A stretch of DNA of 64,000 nucleotides from Exobacillus caeni (GTDB lineage: Bacteria; Bacillota; Bacilli; Bacillales; Guptibacillaceae): NCBI RefSeq assembly GCF_005747095.1, contig NZ_SWLG01000008.1:215894-279893 (forward strand), written 5' to 3'. The notes under the pieces are model-generated. The model saw nothing but the letters and a program-made list of their open reading frames with translations. It was not told the origin of the DNA and searched no databases. Both the position numbers and the translations under genes were made by a program. Shown here piece after piece: positions 35,917-45,374 of this stretch (position 1 is its first letter; every line of letters begins with the position of its first letter).

Positions 35917-36393
35917 TTAACGCTGATTTGGAAAAACCCTGCGAATCGTTTCACTGAATTCTTCTCCAAGTCCCTGAATAGGGTTACCATTTTGTACTTT
36001 ATTTGCGTAGTTACCCATCCTCTTGAAAAAGTCAGGATTTGTGGATACATAAACATTGTCTATATCTTTATCTGTATCTTTTACCTGTTTAGATATTTTC
36101 TTTTCTATATCTCGTGTTAATTTACCTTCTTCGTTATCCTTTAGTGTTGCTGCCACATATGCATTATTGTCAGTTGTAATGACGTAAGCATTATTAACTT
36201 CTTTAAGATTCTCCACTCGGTCTGCCGCTTCATCCGCTACTTCATAACGGTTATTTCTGTCGTTATCGTTTACATTTTGGATGTTTGCATTGTTGTTTTT
36301 ATCATTGTTATTGTCCCCATTCACGTTACATCCGACTAAAGAAAATACGCATAATCCGATAACTATTAACAAATTTTTTTTCAAATTTAACAC
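35917..36393 (-). CDS. YhcN/YlaJ family sporulation lipoprotein
   Basis: A 158-residue lipoprotein with KK, a hydrophobic core and the lipobox LVGC (C22), then an Asn/Asp-rich linker of about 25 residues and the YhcN/YlaJ domain (ADEAADRVENLKEVNNAYVI-type start; only part quoted). Family members sit in the spore inner membrane or cortex region and affect germination or outgrowth. A single gene with terminator. The start at 36393 is reasonable. Confidence 0.88.
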   Translation of the reverse strand: MLNLKKNLLIVIGLCVFSLVGCNVNGDNNNDKNNNANIQNVNDNDRNNRYEVADEAADRVENLKEVNNAYVITTDNNAYVAATLKDNEEGKLTRDIEKKISKQVKDTDKDIDNVYVSTNPDFFKRMGNYANKVQNGNPIQGLGEEFSETIRRVFPNQR

Positions 36394-36556
36394 CCCTAAC
36401 CTATCTATTTATAGGTTAGAATATCCATTTTGAAAAAAATCATTCAGATGAACATTTTCCTGAGAAAACGGAAAAAGTTTTTTTATTTTTTAATGGTCAA
36501 ACACATCTCTTATCACAATGAATATTTTACTAAGGTAAAAAAAGGAGGCGGATATC

Positions 36557-36880
36557 ATGGAAAGCTATAGAGATTCAGAGTCTTCGAGCTCTTATGAACA
36601 CCACCATCATGACCATCATCACTTTCATCATAAGTGTCAACAAAACTTGTACCAATTCGTTCAAGTTGAAACAAGGGATGCCTCGGTTTACCAGGGAATC
36701 CTCCATAGTTACGATAACGACAAACTTTATTTATTAATGCCTACAACCGCTCAGCCTAGAAACGATCTTGACCCCGACCAAACCCGTCAATTTTTTCCGT
36801 TCTTTGGACCGTTTGGACTATTCGGTTTTCCGTTCTATGGAATTGGCAGATTCGGACCGTTCTCACCTTTCTGGTGGTAA
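36557..36880 (+). CDS. Histidine-rich small protein, probably spore or surface associated
   Basis: 107 residues in three parts: a Ser/Glu N-terminus running into a cluster of about eleven His in HHHHDHHHFHH (15-25); a middle block CQQNLYQFVQVETRDASVYQGILHSYDNDKLYLL (region 28-61), which looks like a small beta-barrel of the LSm type; and a C-terminus dominated by Phe, Gly and Pro (FGPFGLFGFPF), ending in WW. I recognise no named family. The His cluster suggests metal binding. GGAGGCG precedes the ATG. Confidence 0.65.
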   Translation: MESYRDSESSSSYEHHHHDHHHFHHKCQQNLYQFVQVETRDASVYQGILHSYDNDKLYLLMPTTAQPRNDLDPDQTRQFFPFFGPFGLFGFPFYGIGRFGPFSPFWW

Positions 36881-36916
36881 AAAGAAACAGGATCGGCTTC
36901 AATCTTTACAACAATG

Positions 36917-36945
36917 AAGCAGGCTCTTATGAGTCTGCTTTTCTA
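36917..36945 (+). terminator. Terminator after the His-rich gene
   Basis: AAGCAGGCTC pairs with GAGTCTGCTT around TTAT, followed by TTC. Confidence 0.65.
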
Positions 36946-37048
36946 ACGTTAAGCTTTAATAAAAAACAAAGGTGGATTTTAGTTATTTAACAATTAAACT
37001 ACCGCTGTAAGTATAAATTGAATTTATCATAGTCATCAAGTTGTACTA

Positions 37049-39344
37049 TTAGTTCACATTAAAAAGTTCAGATGAAATCCTATCCAGCATAAAAACACCC
37101 GGTTCTTTACCAAAGAATGACAAATGATGAAGTGGCCTTGTCATCGAAACATACAAAAGTTTTATATCGATTTCATTTTCCTCAAATACTTCATCAAAGG
37201 AACAAATGAGAACAGCGTCAAACTCCAGACCTTTTGATAAAAGGCTGTTAACTATGACAACCTCTTCTTTATTAATTTCTTCGTTTTCTCTCAGTAACTG
37301 AACAGGCAGATCGGAATGCTTCTTCAAAAGCTTTGAAATCCGCTTACACTCTTTATCATTCTTTCCTATAACCGCTACCGTTTTCATCCCATCCTTATGA
37401 AGATTTTTGATATGGTTCGATATTTTTTTGGCCGTTTCTTTTTCTGTGCTAGAATGAGGATGAAATTCAGGTTTCCTGCCATGTCGAACGACCGGTTCTA
37501 CTGTTGGCAACTCAAGATTCAACAGCTTCATAATTCCATTTGCAGTGTTCATAATCTCAACTGTGGTCCGATAACTCTTTTGCAATGTTCGATAAGAAGC
37601 TCTCGGAAAAATTTGATTTACTACTAAATCCCAGTCATTAATTCCCCGGTATGAGTGAATTCCCTGTGCAAGATCACCGACAATGGTAAACATATCCGTC
37701 TCAAGTGCACTCTTCAAAGCATATAGCTGGAAGTAGCTATAGTCCTGCGCTTCATCGATCACCACATTTTTCACTCGCAGATCTTTATCGATTCCATATA
37801 ACTTGTATTGAAGGTAAAGTAGGGCAGCAAGGTCTTCCTGTTCGTAGGTCTTTTCTTGATGGAGGTTTGTTTCATAGTGTATAAAGTAGTCAATTTCTTC
37901 AGTTGTTAACATTGTTTCCGCGTATTTTCCAAAGATATCCTTTTTTGTAACTAGTTCTTTATAATAGGTAAATAAATTTACATTCGGCAGCTTTTTAAGA
38001 TAGGCATGAATTGCTGTGCGGGATTGTTTCTTAATTTCATTAATCGCTTCCTCTTTTTTGTCCATCGCTTTGACAACATAGTTCCGCCTTTTTTCTGCCG
38101 CACTATGAAAGAATAAAGCCTTTTCGATTTTTTCATCATAAAATTTAGTAACCTTTTCAATGAACTTCTTTTTATCTGTTCGAACATGATTCTGGAGGAT
38201 TCTCTTTATCTTGTCTTTCCGTTGGTAGAAAGGTAAATAGGTGTTATTCTTCCTTCATTAGCCTGCGAATGTCTTTTGCTTCATAAACCTTGAACTTCCA
38301 GATATAAAAATCTTGATCAGGGAGCAAAGTTTGCAAGATATCTTCTAAGTAAGCATCGATTATATTCCGGAACTTTAAAGACCCTTTAAAAGCAGCAATC
38401 CATTTAAGCTTATCCGGTTCTTTTGCACTTCTGTTAATAAACTTTATCAGTTTTTCGTCCGGATGTTTTATCTTCATTTTCTTGGCGATACATGCTTTGG
38501 CGTATTCAACAAATGTTGTTTGCAAAGAACGCTCAACGCCTAACTCAGGGAGTACTTCTGAAATATAATCGATAAACAAACGGTTCGGTGCAAGAATCAT
38601 CAGATCACCTGGAGAAAATCGTTCTGCATATGTATAAATAAAATAAGAAATCCGGTGTAAAGCGATGGTTGTTTTACCGCTTCCCGCAGCCCCCTGGACT
38701 ATGATCGGTTTATTTAAATCGGCTCTGATGATCTGGTTCTGTTCTTCCTGGATAGTAGATACGATATCAGTTAAACGGTTGCTTGAGCTCTCTGCTAACG
38801 ACTTTTGCAAAAGTTCATCGTTTGTTGTTAAATCTACATCTCGAATTTCCTGAATCTCTGCATCTTCAATTATATATTGCCTCTTCAGGGATAAATATCC
38901 TTTGTACTCTCCGCCTTCTGCTTCGTAAGATACCTCCCCCAACCTTCCATCGTAATAGAGGTTGGCGATAGGCGAACGCCAGTCCACGATTATCGGCTGC
39001 TGGGTCTCTTTGTCAAACAATGAACCTTTTCCAAAGTAAAGTTCTTCGTTCTCCTCTTTACCTTTTCTTTGAAAATTGATTCGTGCAAAGTATGGCTTTT
39101 TGTGGATTTTCTTTAAATTGAGGACTTCCTCTTCTGTTCTTCTAAGGAAATTGGCATTGGTCAACATGTTAAGATAAGTTAAACTGCTGTCTTTAAAATC
39201 AACACCCTCAAGTGCGGATTTTAAGTTTTCTCTTAAATTTTCTTCCGTTGACTGCGAAGCTCTGATTACCACATCGATATACTGCATCGTGAACTGAAGC
39301 CGTTCGACTTCCTTCTGATAATCTGCATGCTGCTTTTTTTCCAT
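37049..39344 (-). pseudogene. helD: HelD-type RNA polymerase recycling helicase, one frameshift
   Basis: HelD is a UvrD-like ATPase that removes stalled RNA polymerase from DNA. The N-terminal frame (39344-38244) has the coiled-coil arm and Walker A GAAGSGKTT (218-226) and stops after RLMKEE. The C-terminal frame resumes without gap: the next frame reads NNTYLPFYQRKDKIKRIL directly after the stop and continues through FHSAAEKRR into the rest (VVIDEAQDYSYFQ, Walker B; VVNSLLSKGLEFDAVL). Total would be about 764 residues, normal for HelD. So it is one gene with one base gained or lost near 38244-38252: mutated, or a sequencing error. Confidence 0.88.
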
Positions 39345-39376
39345 CTGACCACTCCCTCAATTTCATTTTTCACGAC

Positions 39377-39414
39377 AGAAAAAACCATGGATTATTCGAG
39401 AGAATCCATGGTTC
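39377..39414 (-). terminator. Terminator of the ECF sigma/anti-sigma operon
   Basis: AACCATGGATT pairs with AATCCATGGTT; on the minus strand it is followed by TTTTC. Confidence 0.8.
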
Positions 39415-39517
39415 AAACGCTTTCAATTGTCATAGCGCAGTGTTTAATCTCAGTTAAGAGCCGTATTTACAATTATATGATAACTTTTCTGGCATTTTCA
39501 AGTTATTTTTAACCAGC

Positions 39518-40678
39518 TTACTTTTTCGTAATCGAATCCAACATTTTTTCCAGCATGTTTTGAGAAACATCCCCCTGGTAAATAAGGTTATAGTTTAAAT
39601 CATTTTTTTCATCACGCCATTTTAAATCAATAGAACGGTCAGTCTTCGTGATGACTATATTTTTTCCATCCTTTAAATCTACTTCTTTATCACCAGGAGG
39701 CATAGAATCTTCCATGACTTGCTTTACTGAATAAGTTAATGTTTGTCCGTCCTTTCCTGTTATGGTTTGTTTAATTTGATTTTGATCAGGAAATGCATGC
39801 GTTTCTGCTTTAATTAGTTTCATATCCATTATTAACTTGTATCTCGGCGGTTCCATAAAGAAGACCATCTCATCAGGAAATTCATGGATCGTTCCTGTCG
39901 GTTCAATCGTTCCGATCCTAAATACCTCTCTATTTATTACATCGTTAAATTTTAGGCCGGTTGTTTCCAGATAGCTTCCATCCTTGTTTTTATATTTAAG
40001 CAATATTCCGGTTTTAGAGTGGAACCATGCTTGAAAAGAATCGCTTTTAATTTTTATTGCCTTTTCCCCTTTTACCTTATCTGTCCCCTGGTATGTCCAC
40101 TCTTCTTTATTATTTATCATAGAAGGTAGCATAGGGAAGACATCGGAGCTATTTGCAAGTTGTTTTTTAATAGCAACCTCATCAAAAAGCTTTTGTTCAT
40201 GTATACCCGTACCTTCAATTATCTGTAAGAAAGAGGTATTGTTATTTGTGTTTATTTTGTCACTTTTGGTGCTCACCTGGTAAGTTATTTTTTTTGTAAC
40301 ATTTTTATTTTTATTAAAATAAATGTACTTACCTTCGAATGAACCGAAAAATAAAAGCGGATCTTTAAGACGTTCGAGAAGCTGTTCTTTTGTTGTAACC
40401 TCGTTGTTCCCGGCACGCATATCATTTCCTTCTATCATTAGCTTTCCTGTTTGTCCATCTGTGAAAATCTTCGTTTCTGCAAGCGGTATGAAAGCGACTA
40501 TCAGTAGAACACACACCGAGAAACTTAAGACAGGTTTTATATATCTAGATGAAACTGCTTCTGCTTGCTTTGATGTTTTTTCATACAATTGGTGAACTGT
40601 TTCCCTATTCCTTTTTGTGAACTTTATTTTTTCAAAACTGCTATTCTCAAAAGATTGTCGAACCTCTTTTTTATTCAT
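39518..40678 (-). CDS. Membrane-anchored anti-sigma factor, LolA-like sensor domain
   Basis: 386 residues: a cytoplasmic N-terminus of about 46 residues, one transmembrane helix (about 47-66, VLSFSVCVLLIVAFIPL), then a long extracytoplasmic domain resembling outer-membrane lipoprotein-sorting (LolA-like) proteins, as in several Bacillus anti-sigma regulators. It overlaps the ECF sigma gene by 8 nt, so it is presumably its cognate anti-sigma factor. The ligand is unknown. Confidence 0.75.
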   Translation of the reverse strand: MNKKEVRQSFENSSFEKIKFTKRNRETVHQLYEKTSKQAEAVSSRYIKPVLSFSVCVLLIVAFIPLAETKIFTDGQTGKLMIEGNDMRAGNNEVTTKEQLLERLKDPLLFFGSFEGKYIYFNKNKNVTKKITYQVSTKSDKINTNNNTSFLQIIEGTGIHEQKLFDEVAIKKQLANSSDVFPMLPSMINNKEEWTYQGTDKVKGEKAIKIKSDSFQAWFHSKTGILLKYKNKDGSYLETTGLKFNDVINREVFRIGTIEPTGTIHEFPDEMVFFMEPPRYKLIMDMKLIKAETHAFPDQNQIKQTITGKDGQTLTYSVKQVMEDSMPPGDKEVDLKDGKNIVITKTDRSIDLKWRDEKNDLNYNLIYQGDVSQNMLEKMLDSITKK

Positions 40679-41228
40679 GAAAGTCGCCCCCTTCCAATTT
40701 ATGTTTAAGCAATTGCCTTCCCCTGGTTAATCTGGATTTTAAAGTATTAAGGTTTACATTAATCAAATCGCTAATTTCCTGCAGCGTAAGTTCCTCGTAA
40801 TAATATAAGTACAGAACTTCACAAAACTTAGTGGGCAATGACAAAATCTCTTGAACGACCCGTTCGCTATCTTGTTTTTCAATCGAGATACTTTCTGTTG
40901 ATTCCGTCTTTTTATAGCGGATTTTGTTAATGACATCAGTTAAAAAAGTTTTCTTGAAATAAGCGCTCCGTAAATGATCCTTGCATCGGTTGACTGTTAT
41001 TTTATAGAGCCAGGTTTTTAGGTTTGACTCTTGTCTGAATTGATCAATTTTCGTGTAACACCGTAAAAATACTTCCTGTGCAATGTCTTCCGCAGTTCCG
41101 TGATCTCTTACATATGAAAATGCAAGCCGTAAAATATCATCGCCAAAGTCTTTCATTATCTCTTCCATTATTTGAGCTCTTGCTTCACTATCTTCAAAAG
41201 AATAATGTTGTGTATTGATGCCCTCCAT
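40671..41228 (-). CDS. ECF-type RNA polymerase sigma factor
   Basis: About 185 residues: region 2 with AFSYVRDHGTAEDIAQEVFLRCY (part quoted) and FRQESNLKTWLYKI, a short linker, then region 4 with YLYYYEELTLQEISDLI and TLKSRLTRGRQLL. That is the SigM/SigX-like ECF architecture. The ATG at 41228 sits six nt after AAGGGG; an ATG two codons earlier abuts the site. The next gene encodes the presumed anti-sigma factor. A likely self-dependent promoter lies upstream. Confidence 0.93.
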   Translation of the reverse strand: MEGINTQHYSFEDSEARAQIMEEIMKDFGDDILRLAFSYVRDHGTAEDIAQEVFLRCYTKIDQFRQESNLKTWLYKITVNRCKDHLRSAYFKKTFLTDVINKIRYKKTESTESISIEKQDSERVVQEILSLPTKFCEVLYLYYYEELTLQEISDLINVNLNTLKSRLTRGRQLLKHKLEGGDFHE

Positions 41229-41260
41229 TTCCATCCCCTTTTCTTTAAGTTGCTATTAAT

Positions 41261-41288
41261 TAGACGGTTTTCATACTGAAATGGTTGA
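41261..41288 (-). promoter_or_regulatory. Candidate ECF-type (autoregulatory) promoter
   Basis: The minus strand has TCAACC (41288-41283), a 16-nt spacer and CGTCTA (41266-41261), the AAC/CGTC pattern typical of Bacillus ECF sigma promoters. Confidence 0.55.
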
Positions 41289-41357
41289 TTTTCATCAAAA
41301 ATTTCCTTCGCCCCAGGTTTATTAGTTCAAATTACCTATATCTTTATTTTGTATCCC

Positions 41358-41366
41358 TGTTATACT
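41358..41366 (+). promoter_or_regulatory. Extended -10 promoter of the cold-shock gene
   Basis: TGTTATACT combines a TGn extension with the -10 TATACT. About 125 nt of untranslated leader would follow, as usual for csp transcripts. No good -35 is seen. Confidence 0.4.
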
Positions 41367-41459
41367 AAGGTTAACTGATTTTGTTCGGTATGATTGAGAG
41401 AATGAATAGCTAAAAAGTGTTTCGTCTTGAAAGATGACTATTAGAGCAACAATTAGTAA

Positions 41460-41693
<234 letters not shown>

Positions 41694-41701
41694 TGAAAAA
41701 T

Positions 41702-41730
41702 GAGGCACCCATCCGGGTGCCTTTTTTATT
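41702..41730 (+). terminator. Terminator after cspD
   Basis: GAGGCACCC-ATCC-GGGTGCC is followed by TTTTTTATTTT. Confidence 0.93.
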
Positions 41731-41740
41731 TTGATTTTTA

Positions 41741-42025
41741 TTACAAACAAGTAAACATCGTCCGAAACTTCATATATTGATACATAACCTGTGCATGGCG
41801 CCCTTCTTCAGTATATGGGTTGACCAGCGGTTCAAGCTGTTTCATAAATGCTATATCACACTTGCAGGATGGCCCATATTTTTTATAACAAAAATCATGA
41901 GCTTTACAGGCTGCATCAACCTCGTTGATCGGTTCTTCTGGTCCACTACATCCCGGTCCACACCACTTGTATCCAGGAAATATACAGAATCCGGGACGCG
42001 GGCCTCTCTTTTTTTCCATTGCCAT
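41741..42025 (-). CDS. Phospholipase A2-like protein
   Basis: 94 residues with the secreted-type PLA2 signature: calcium loop WCGPGCSG (21-28) and active-site helix DAACKAHDFCY (37-47) with the His-Asp pair H43-D44. Cysteine spacing (C22, C26, C40, C46, C54, C56) would allow the usual disulfides. It has no signal peptide, like the short parvovirus-VP1-like group found in Bacillus. Phospholipid cleavage is inferred, not shown. AGGGAGGA precedes the ATG at 42025. Confidence 0.8.
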   Translation of the reverse strand: MAMEKKRGPRPGFCIFPGYKWCGPGCSGPEEPINEVDAACKAHDFCYKKYGPSCKCDIAFMKQLEPLVNPYTEEGRHAQVMYQYMKFRTMFTCL

Positions 42026-42152
42026 ATTAATCCTCCCTAAATCCCGTTAAATGTAACTATTTACTATATATTATGACCTGGAATTTAAATAGGTTTAGGA
42101 ATATGCGATAATTAGTTTATGTGCACAGAACAACGATATTACCTGCTTGCAG

Positions 42153-42245
42153 TTACCTTTTCCATTTCTTTTTCACTTCTGCCACAACAACTTCTGTATC
42201 GTCCCAATGAAGTATGTGGGTTCTATATTCTTCCTTTTTAATCAT
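42153..42245 (-). CDS. Possible 30-residue peptide
   Basis: From ATG at 42245 to TAA at 42153 the frame encodes a charged peptide (KKEEYRTHILHWDD ... VKKKWKR). It sits 35 nt after the membrane-protein gene at 42280. The ribosome site (AGGCGAAAG) is weak. It could be a gene remnant. Confidence 0.25.
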   Translation of the reverse strand: MIKKEEYRTHILHWDDTEVVVAEVKKKWKR

Positions 42246-42279
42246 CGCTTTCGCCTACTTCTTAAATACTTCCGACTGT

Positions 42280-42747
42280 CTACCTATAATTCTCTGCCAT
42301 GTTCACTAACCACTCTTTGTCACTTTTTTGTTCAGTCACCAGATATTTGTAACTTTCCTTTTTTGTTTCTCGCCATTTAAGAACGTATTCTTCATCTTTA
42401 TGGATCCATTCCAAATCTCTATTTGATACGTTTTTAATACTTTCAGTTGGCCAATCATCATATAAAGAAGAAGCGAGTATAAAAGTAATTCTAGAATCGT
42501 TATTAGAGTATAAAATTTTTGTAACAGGATGAGTGAAACCGTCATTGTCATATGTTATCTTTTGGATTCTATAGTTTTCCGTTAACCCTGGCTGTTTAAT
42601 TTTCCCTATTGTTTTTTCGGCTTCATCTAATTGATAAAAAGTTAAATGTGTTTCATTGATATAACGATCATATAAAATGAATGCCATACCACCGATGAAA
42701 ACGAGCAAAATTCCGGCAATCAGCCCCCATATTTTTATTTTCTGCAT
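42280..42747 (-). CDS. Single-pass membrane protein of unknown function
   Basis: About 155 residues: a short cytoplasmic start (MQKIKIW), one transmembrane helix (about 8-27) and an extracytoplasmic domain without cysteines. I recognise no family; the domain size and anchoring resemble many Bacillus stress-related membrane proteins. I prefer the ATG at 42747, though GGAGG lies about 13 nt away; an ATG at 42780 lies upstream of that site. Confidence 0.6.
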   Translation of the reverse strand: MQKIKIWGLIAGILLVFIGGMAFILYDRYINETHLTFYQLDEAEKTIGKIKQPGLTENYRIQKITYDNDGFTHPVTKILYSNNDSRITFILASSLYDDWPTESIKNVSNRDLEWIHKDEEYVLKWRETKKESYKYLVTEQKSDKEWLVNMAENYR

Positions 42748-42891
42748 TTTTATGAAGTTCCTCCTTTGTTCCGCAGGCATGAAGTTCTATCACACGTAAT
42801 TCCTGTTTAAAATCAGTTCTAAATCGATACTTTGTGTCATGGCTATCATTACAGGTATACTAAAGAAAATGGGAAAAAGGAGTGATTACTT

Positions 42892-43128
42892 GTGGCTGGT
42901 CCAGGACCCGGCATGGATATATTCGGCATGATGTTTGGCTTTTTGGGAATCATCTACATGCTTATAATGCTGTTTATCGTCGTCCTAACGATCGTCTTTA
43001 TTTTTAAAGCAATGAGTTTTATGAAGAAAAAAACGGAAAACGACGAGCGTTTAATTCGAGCAATCGAGAATTCTAACTTAAATAAAAGGGATTTTACGAT
43101 TGATCGGCCAGAGGATGAAGAATTTTAG
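42892..43128 (+). CDS. Small membrane protein with charged tail
   Basis: 78 residues: a Gly/Met-rich start, one long hydrophobic segment (about 14-41, enough for one helix), then a basic patch (FMKKKTEND) and a hydrophilic C-terminus. The start is GTG at 42892 with AAAGGAG about 10 nt upstream. Divergent from the single-pass membrane protein. No family recognised. Confidence 0.6.
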   Translation: MAGPGPGMDIFGMMFGFLGIIYMLIMLFIVVLTIVFIFKAMSFMKKKTENDERLIRAIENSNLNKRDFTIDRPEDEEF

Positions 43129-43141
43129 ATCAAATATGAGA

Positions 43142-43168
43142 AATGGCATGTTAAAAACATGCCATTAT
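43142..43168 (+). terminator. Terminator-like hairpin after the small membrane protein gene
   Basis: AATGGCATGTT-AAAA-ACATGCCATT followed by ATTTAC; the T-run is weak. Confidence 0.55.
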
Positions 43169-43306
43169 TTACTTTCTATGAACTACTGCTTGCGTTCTTA
43201 TTATAAAACGAAACAAGATGAAGCTATTCACAAAGCGAATAATATGTATACGTTGGTTTAAAAGGTTGCTCCTTTATTCCTTTACGATTCCCGCCCCTGA
43301 TTATAA

Positions 43307-43867
43307 TTACTGAATTTCCTTTATTATTCTGGCAGGATTTCCTCCTACAACAACATTATCGGGAATATCATTTATAACAATTGCTCCCGATGCTATAACA
43401 ACATTATTTCCGATTGTAACGCCTGGATTTATAACAGCCTTTCCCCCTATCCACACATTATCACCGATTGTTACTGGCTTTCCATATTCTGTGCCAGCAT
43501 TTCTTTCAAGCGGATTTATAGGGTGTGTCGCAGTATAAATATGAGCCCCGGGAGCAATCATACAATTATCGCCTATTGTAACATTGCAAACATCTAGAAT
43601 GACACAATCAAAATTAGCAAAAAAATTATTGCCAACGTGAATATTAGATCCATAATCGCAGTAAAAAGGAGGTTCGATATAAAGATTTTTCATGGATGAA
43701 CCGAACAGTCCTTTCAATAAAGTTATCCTCTTATCATGATCAGTTTCAAGCGTTTGATTAAATTGCCGCGTTAATCTCCGAGCATTCTCCCGTTCTTTAA
43801 ACAATTGTGGATCGAGGGGATTATATAACTCCCCTGCTAGCATTTTTGCTTTTTCAGTTTTCGACAT
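43307..43867 (-). CDS. maa: Maltose/galactoside O-acetyltransferase family (left-handed beta-helix)
   Basis: A 186-residue hexapeptide-repeat acetyltransferase of the LacA/Maa/NodL group. N-terminal Mac domain ([17 protein letters not shown]), then repeated [VI]G-x4 units, the catalytic His region [12 protein letters not shown] (about 115-126) and the closing [11 protein letters not shown]. It acetylates a sugar hydroxyl; the specific sugar is uncertain. ATG at 43867 follows AAGGAG. Confidence 0.88.
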   Translation of the reverse strand: MSKTEKAKMLAGELYNPLDPQLFKERENARRLTRQFNQTLETDHDKRITLLKGLFGSSMKNLYIEPPFYCDYGSNIHVGNNFFANFDCVILDVCNVTIGDNCMIAPGAHIYTATHPINPLERNAGTEYGKPVTIGDNVWIGGKAVINPGVTIGNNVVIASGAIVINDIPDNVVVGGNPARIIKEIQ

Positions 43868-43949
43868 TTGCAACTCCTTTATAAATTTTGTTTTAAGGCT
43901 CTGTTAGAGAGCGGTGTTTTTATTGAAAATCCAGAAAAACACCATATTT

Positions 43950-44363
43950 TTATAGACCAAAGTAATCCTTGAACCGTTTACTCAATACGCTCCAAACATC
44001 GAACTTGTTGCCGTCCGGATCATAAAACACAAAATTTCTCCCTTGATGGCCTCGGTCTTCGATTTCCCCCACCCTGACTCCTTTTTCCATTAACTCGTTA
44101 TGTAGCTTCACCAGTTTATCTTCTCCGTCAACTTCAAAAGTAAAAGGAAAGTGTTCATTTCCATCGATATCCGTAAAGTTTAAAATCTGTCCGGCTTTTG
44201 CCTTAACTAAAAAGAAACTCTGGTTCGCCAGTTCTAATATACTTTTTTTATTATCCTTATAGTTCACTTCTGCACCTAGCTTTTCATTATACCATTCAGT
44301 CGATTTTTCAAGGTCGGTAACTGGTATGTAAGTCGTCCCTATTCTCAATAGCTCTTGCTTCAA
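43950..44363 (-). CDS. VOC superfamily (glyoxalase/bleomycin-resistance fold) protein
   Basis: A 137-residue vicinal-oxygen-chelate protein of two beta-alpha-beta-beta-beta halves: first TTYIPVTDLEKSTEWYNEKLGAEV (part quoted), second GQNFVFYDPDGNKFDVW-like with GRNFVFYDPDGNKFDVWS. A metal-binding Glu or His set is not clear. Function unknown. The start is TTG at 44363 with GAGGAGGA upstream. Confidence 0.85.
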   Translation of the reverse strand: MKQELLRIGTTYIPVTDLEKSTEWYNEKLGAEVNYKDNKKSILELANQSFFLVKAKAGQILNFTDIDGNEHFPFTFEVDGEDKLVKLHNELMEKGVRVGEIEDRGHQGRNFVFYDPDGNKFDVWSVLSKRFKDYFGL

Positions 44364-44536
44364 TTCAATTCCTCCTCAAAAAAATGCTTATAGTTTTATT
44401 CTCTTTACTTATATCGAATCCTGCTTCTTCAACTCAATGATAGCAAACCAAAAATTACATATTTCCACTCGGATAAAAACAGTCTGTACATCAAAAATTA
44501 AAGATGTCTAAATGAATTTCTAAAGGAGACAGCAAA

Positions 44537-45277
44537 ATGAAAAAATATAACAAAAGCCTGGTCGTTATAATGCTTTCCTTAAGCGTTTTGGCGGCCTGCA
44601 ATACAACTGATAATCAAGAAGCAACTAACAATAGAGCAAATTATAACCCGATGACCTTTGGCCCGGATAATCAACGGCAACTTGATAACCGAAACAACCG
44701 ATTTGTCACACCGATAATTCCGAATCCAGAGGAACAGAGGGAAACCCGTTACTTTGAAAGAGACCGCCGCAATATACCTGATCAATTTTACACTCAGCCC
44801 CCTGCTCCTGAAAGAGAGCTAAACAGAGAACCGCAAGAAAACATTGATATGGGCAATCGAATGGATAAAGCTCAGCCTGCACCAAAAGTAAACTCTGAAT
44901 TTAAAGAAAGAGTAATACAGCTAACTAACCAGGAACGGCAAAAAAATGGTTTACCTGCCTTAAAGCCCGATCTTGAATTAACAAAGGTTGCTCAGAAAAA
45001 GTCCGAAGATATGGTGGCAAACGACTACTTTTCGCACAATTCACCAACCTATGGTTCGCCTTTTCAGATGATGAAGCAATTCGGGGTTGACTATAGCAAA
45101 GCTGCTGAAAACATTGCTGCTGGCCAGTCATCACCAGAAGAAGTGGTTAAAGCCTGGATGAACAGTCCGGGACATAGAAAAAACATTTTAACTAAGGATT
45201 TAACACATATAGGTGTTGGAAATGCAAAAGATGAGACACAGGGTATTTACTGGACACAAATGTTCATCAGGAAATAA
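44537..45277 (+). CDS. CAP-domain (SCP/PR1-like) lipoprotein, YkwD-like
   Basis: 246 residues: lipoprotein signal with lipobox LAAC (C21), a long Asn/Pro/Arg-rich linker (about 22-118) and a C-terminal CAP domain (about 120-244). CAP motifs: LTNQERQKNGLPAL, DYFSHNSP, AENIAAG and WMNSPGHRKNIL. The role is extracellular and unclear; some relatives are sporulation- or wall-related. GGAGAC precedes the ATG. Confidence 0.9.
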   Translation: MKKYNKSLVVIMLSLSVLAACNTTDNQEATNNRANYNPMTFGPDNQRQLDNRNNRFVTPIIPNPEEQRETRYFERDRRNIPDQFYTQPPAPERELNREPQENIDMGNRMDKAQPAPKVNSEFKERVIQLTNQERQKNGLPALKPDLELTKVAQKKSEDMVANDYFSHNSPTYGSPFQMMKQFGVDYSKAAENIAAGQSSPEEVVKAWMNSPGHRKNILTKDLTHIGVGNAKDETQGIYWTQMFIRK

Positions 45278-45296
45278 ACTATTGGCAACCAGTTAA

Positions 45297-45324
45297 AAGG
45301 GATGCAAAGATGCATCCCTTCTCT
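45297..45324 (+). terminator. Hairpin after the CAP-domain gene
   Basis: AAGGGATGCA-AAGA-TGCATCCCTT followed by CTCTATT; stem 10 bp. Confidence 0.7.
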
Positions 45325-45374
45325 ATTGTTCAAAAAAATCTTAATTTGTTAATAAAAATTCTGTGTCTTTAATT

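Noticed and set aside
41777..42040. Plus-strand frame over the phospholipase-like gene
   Set aside because: Antisense to a gene with a clear motif set and ribosome site.
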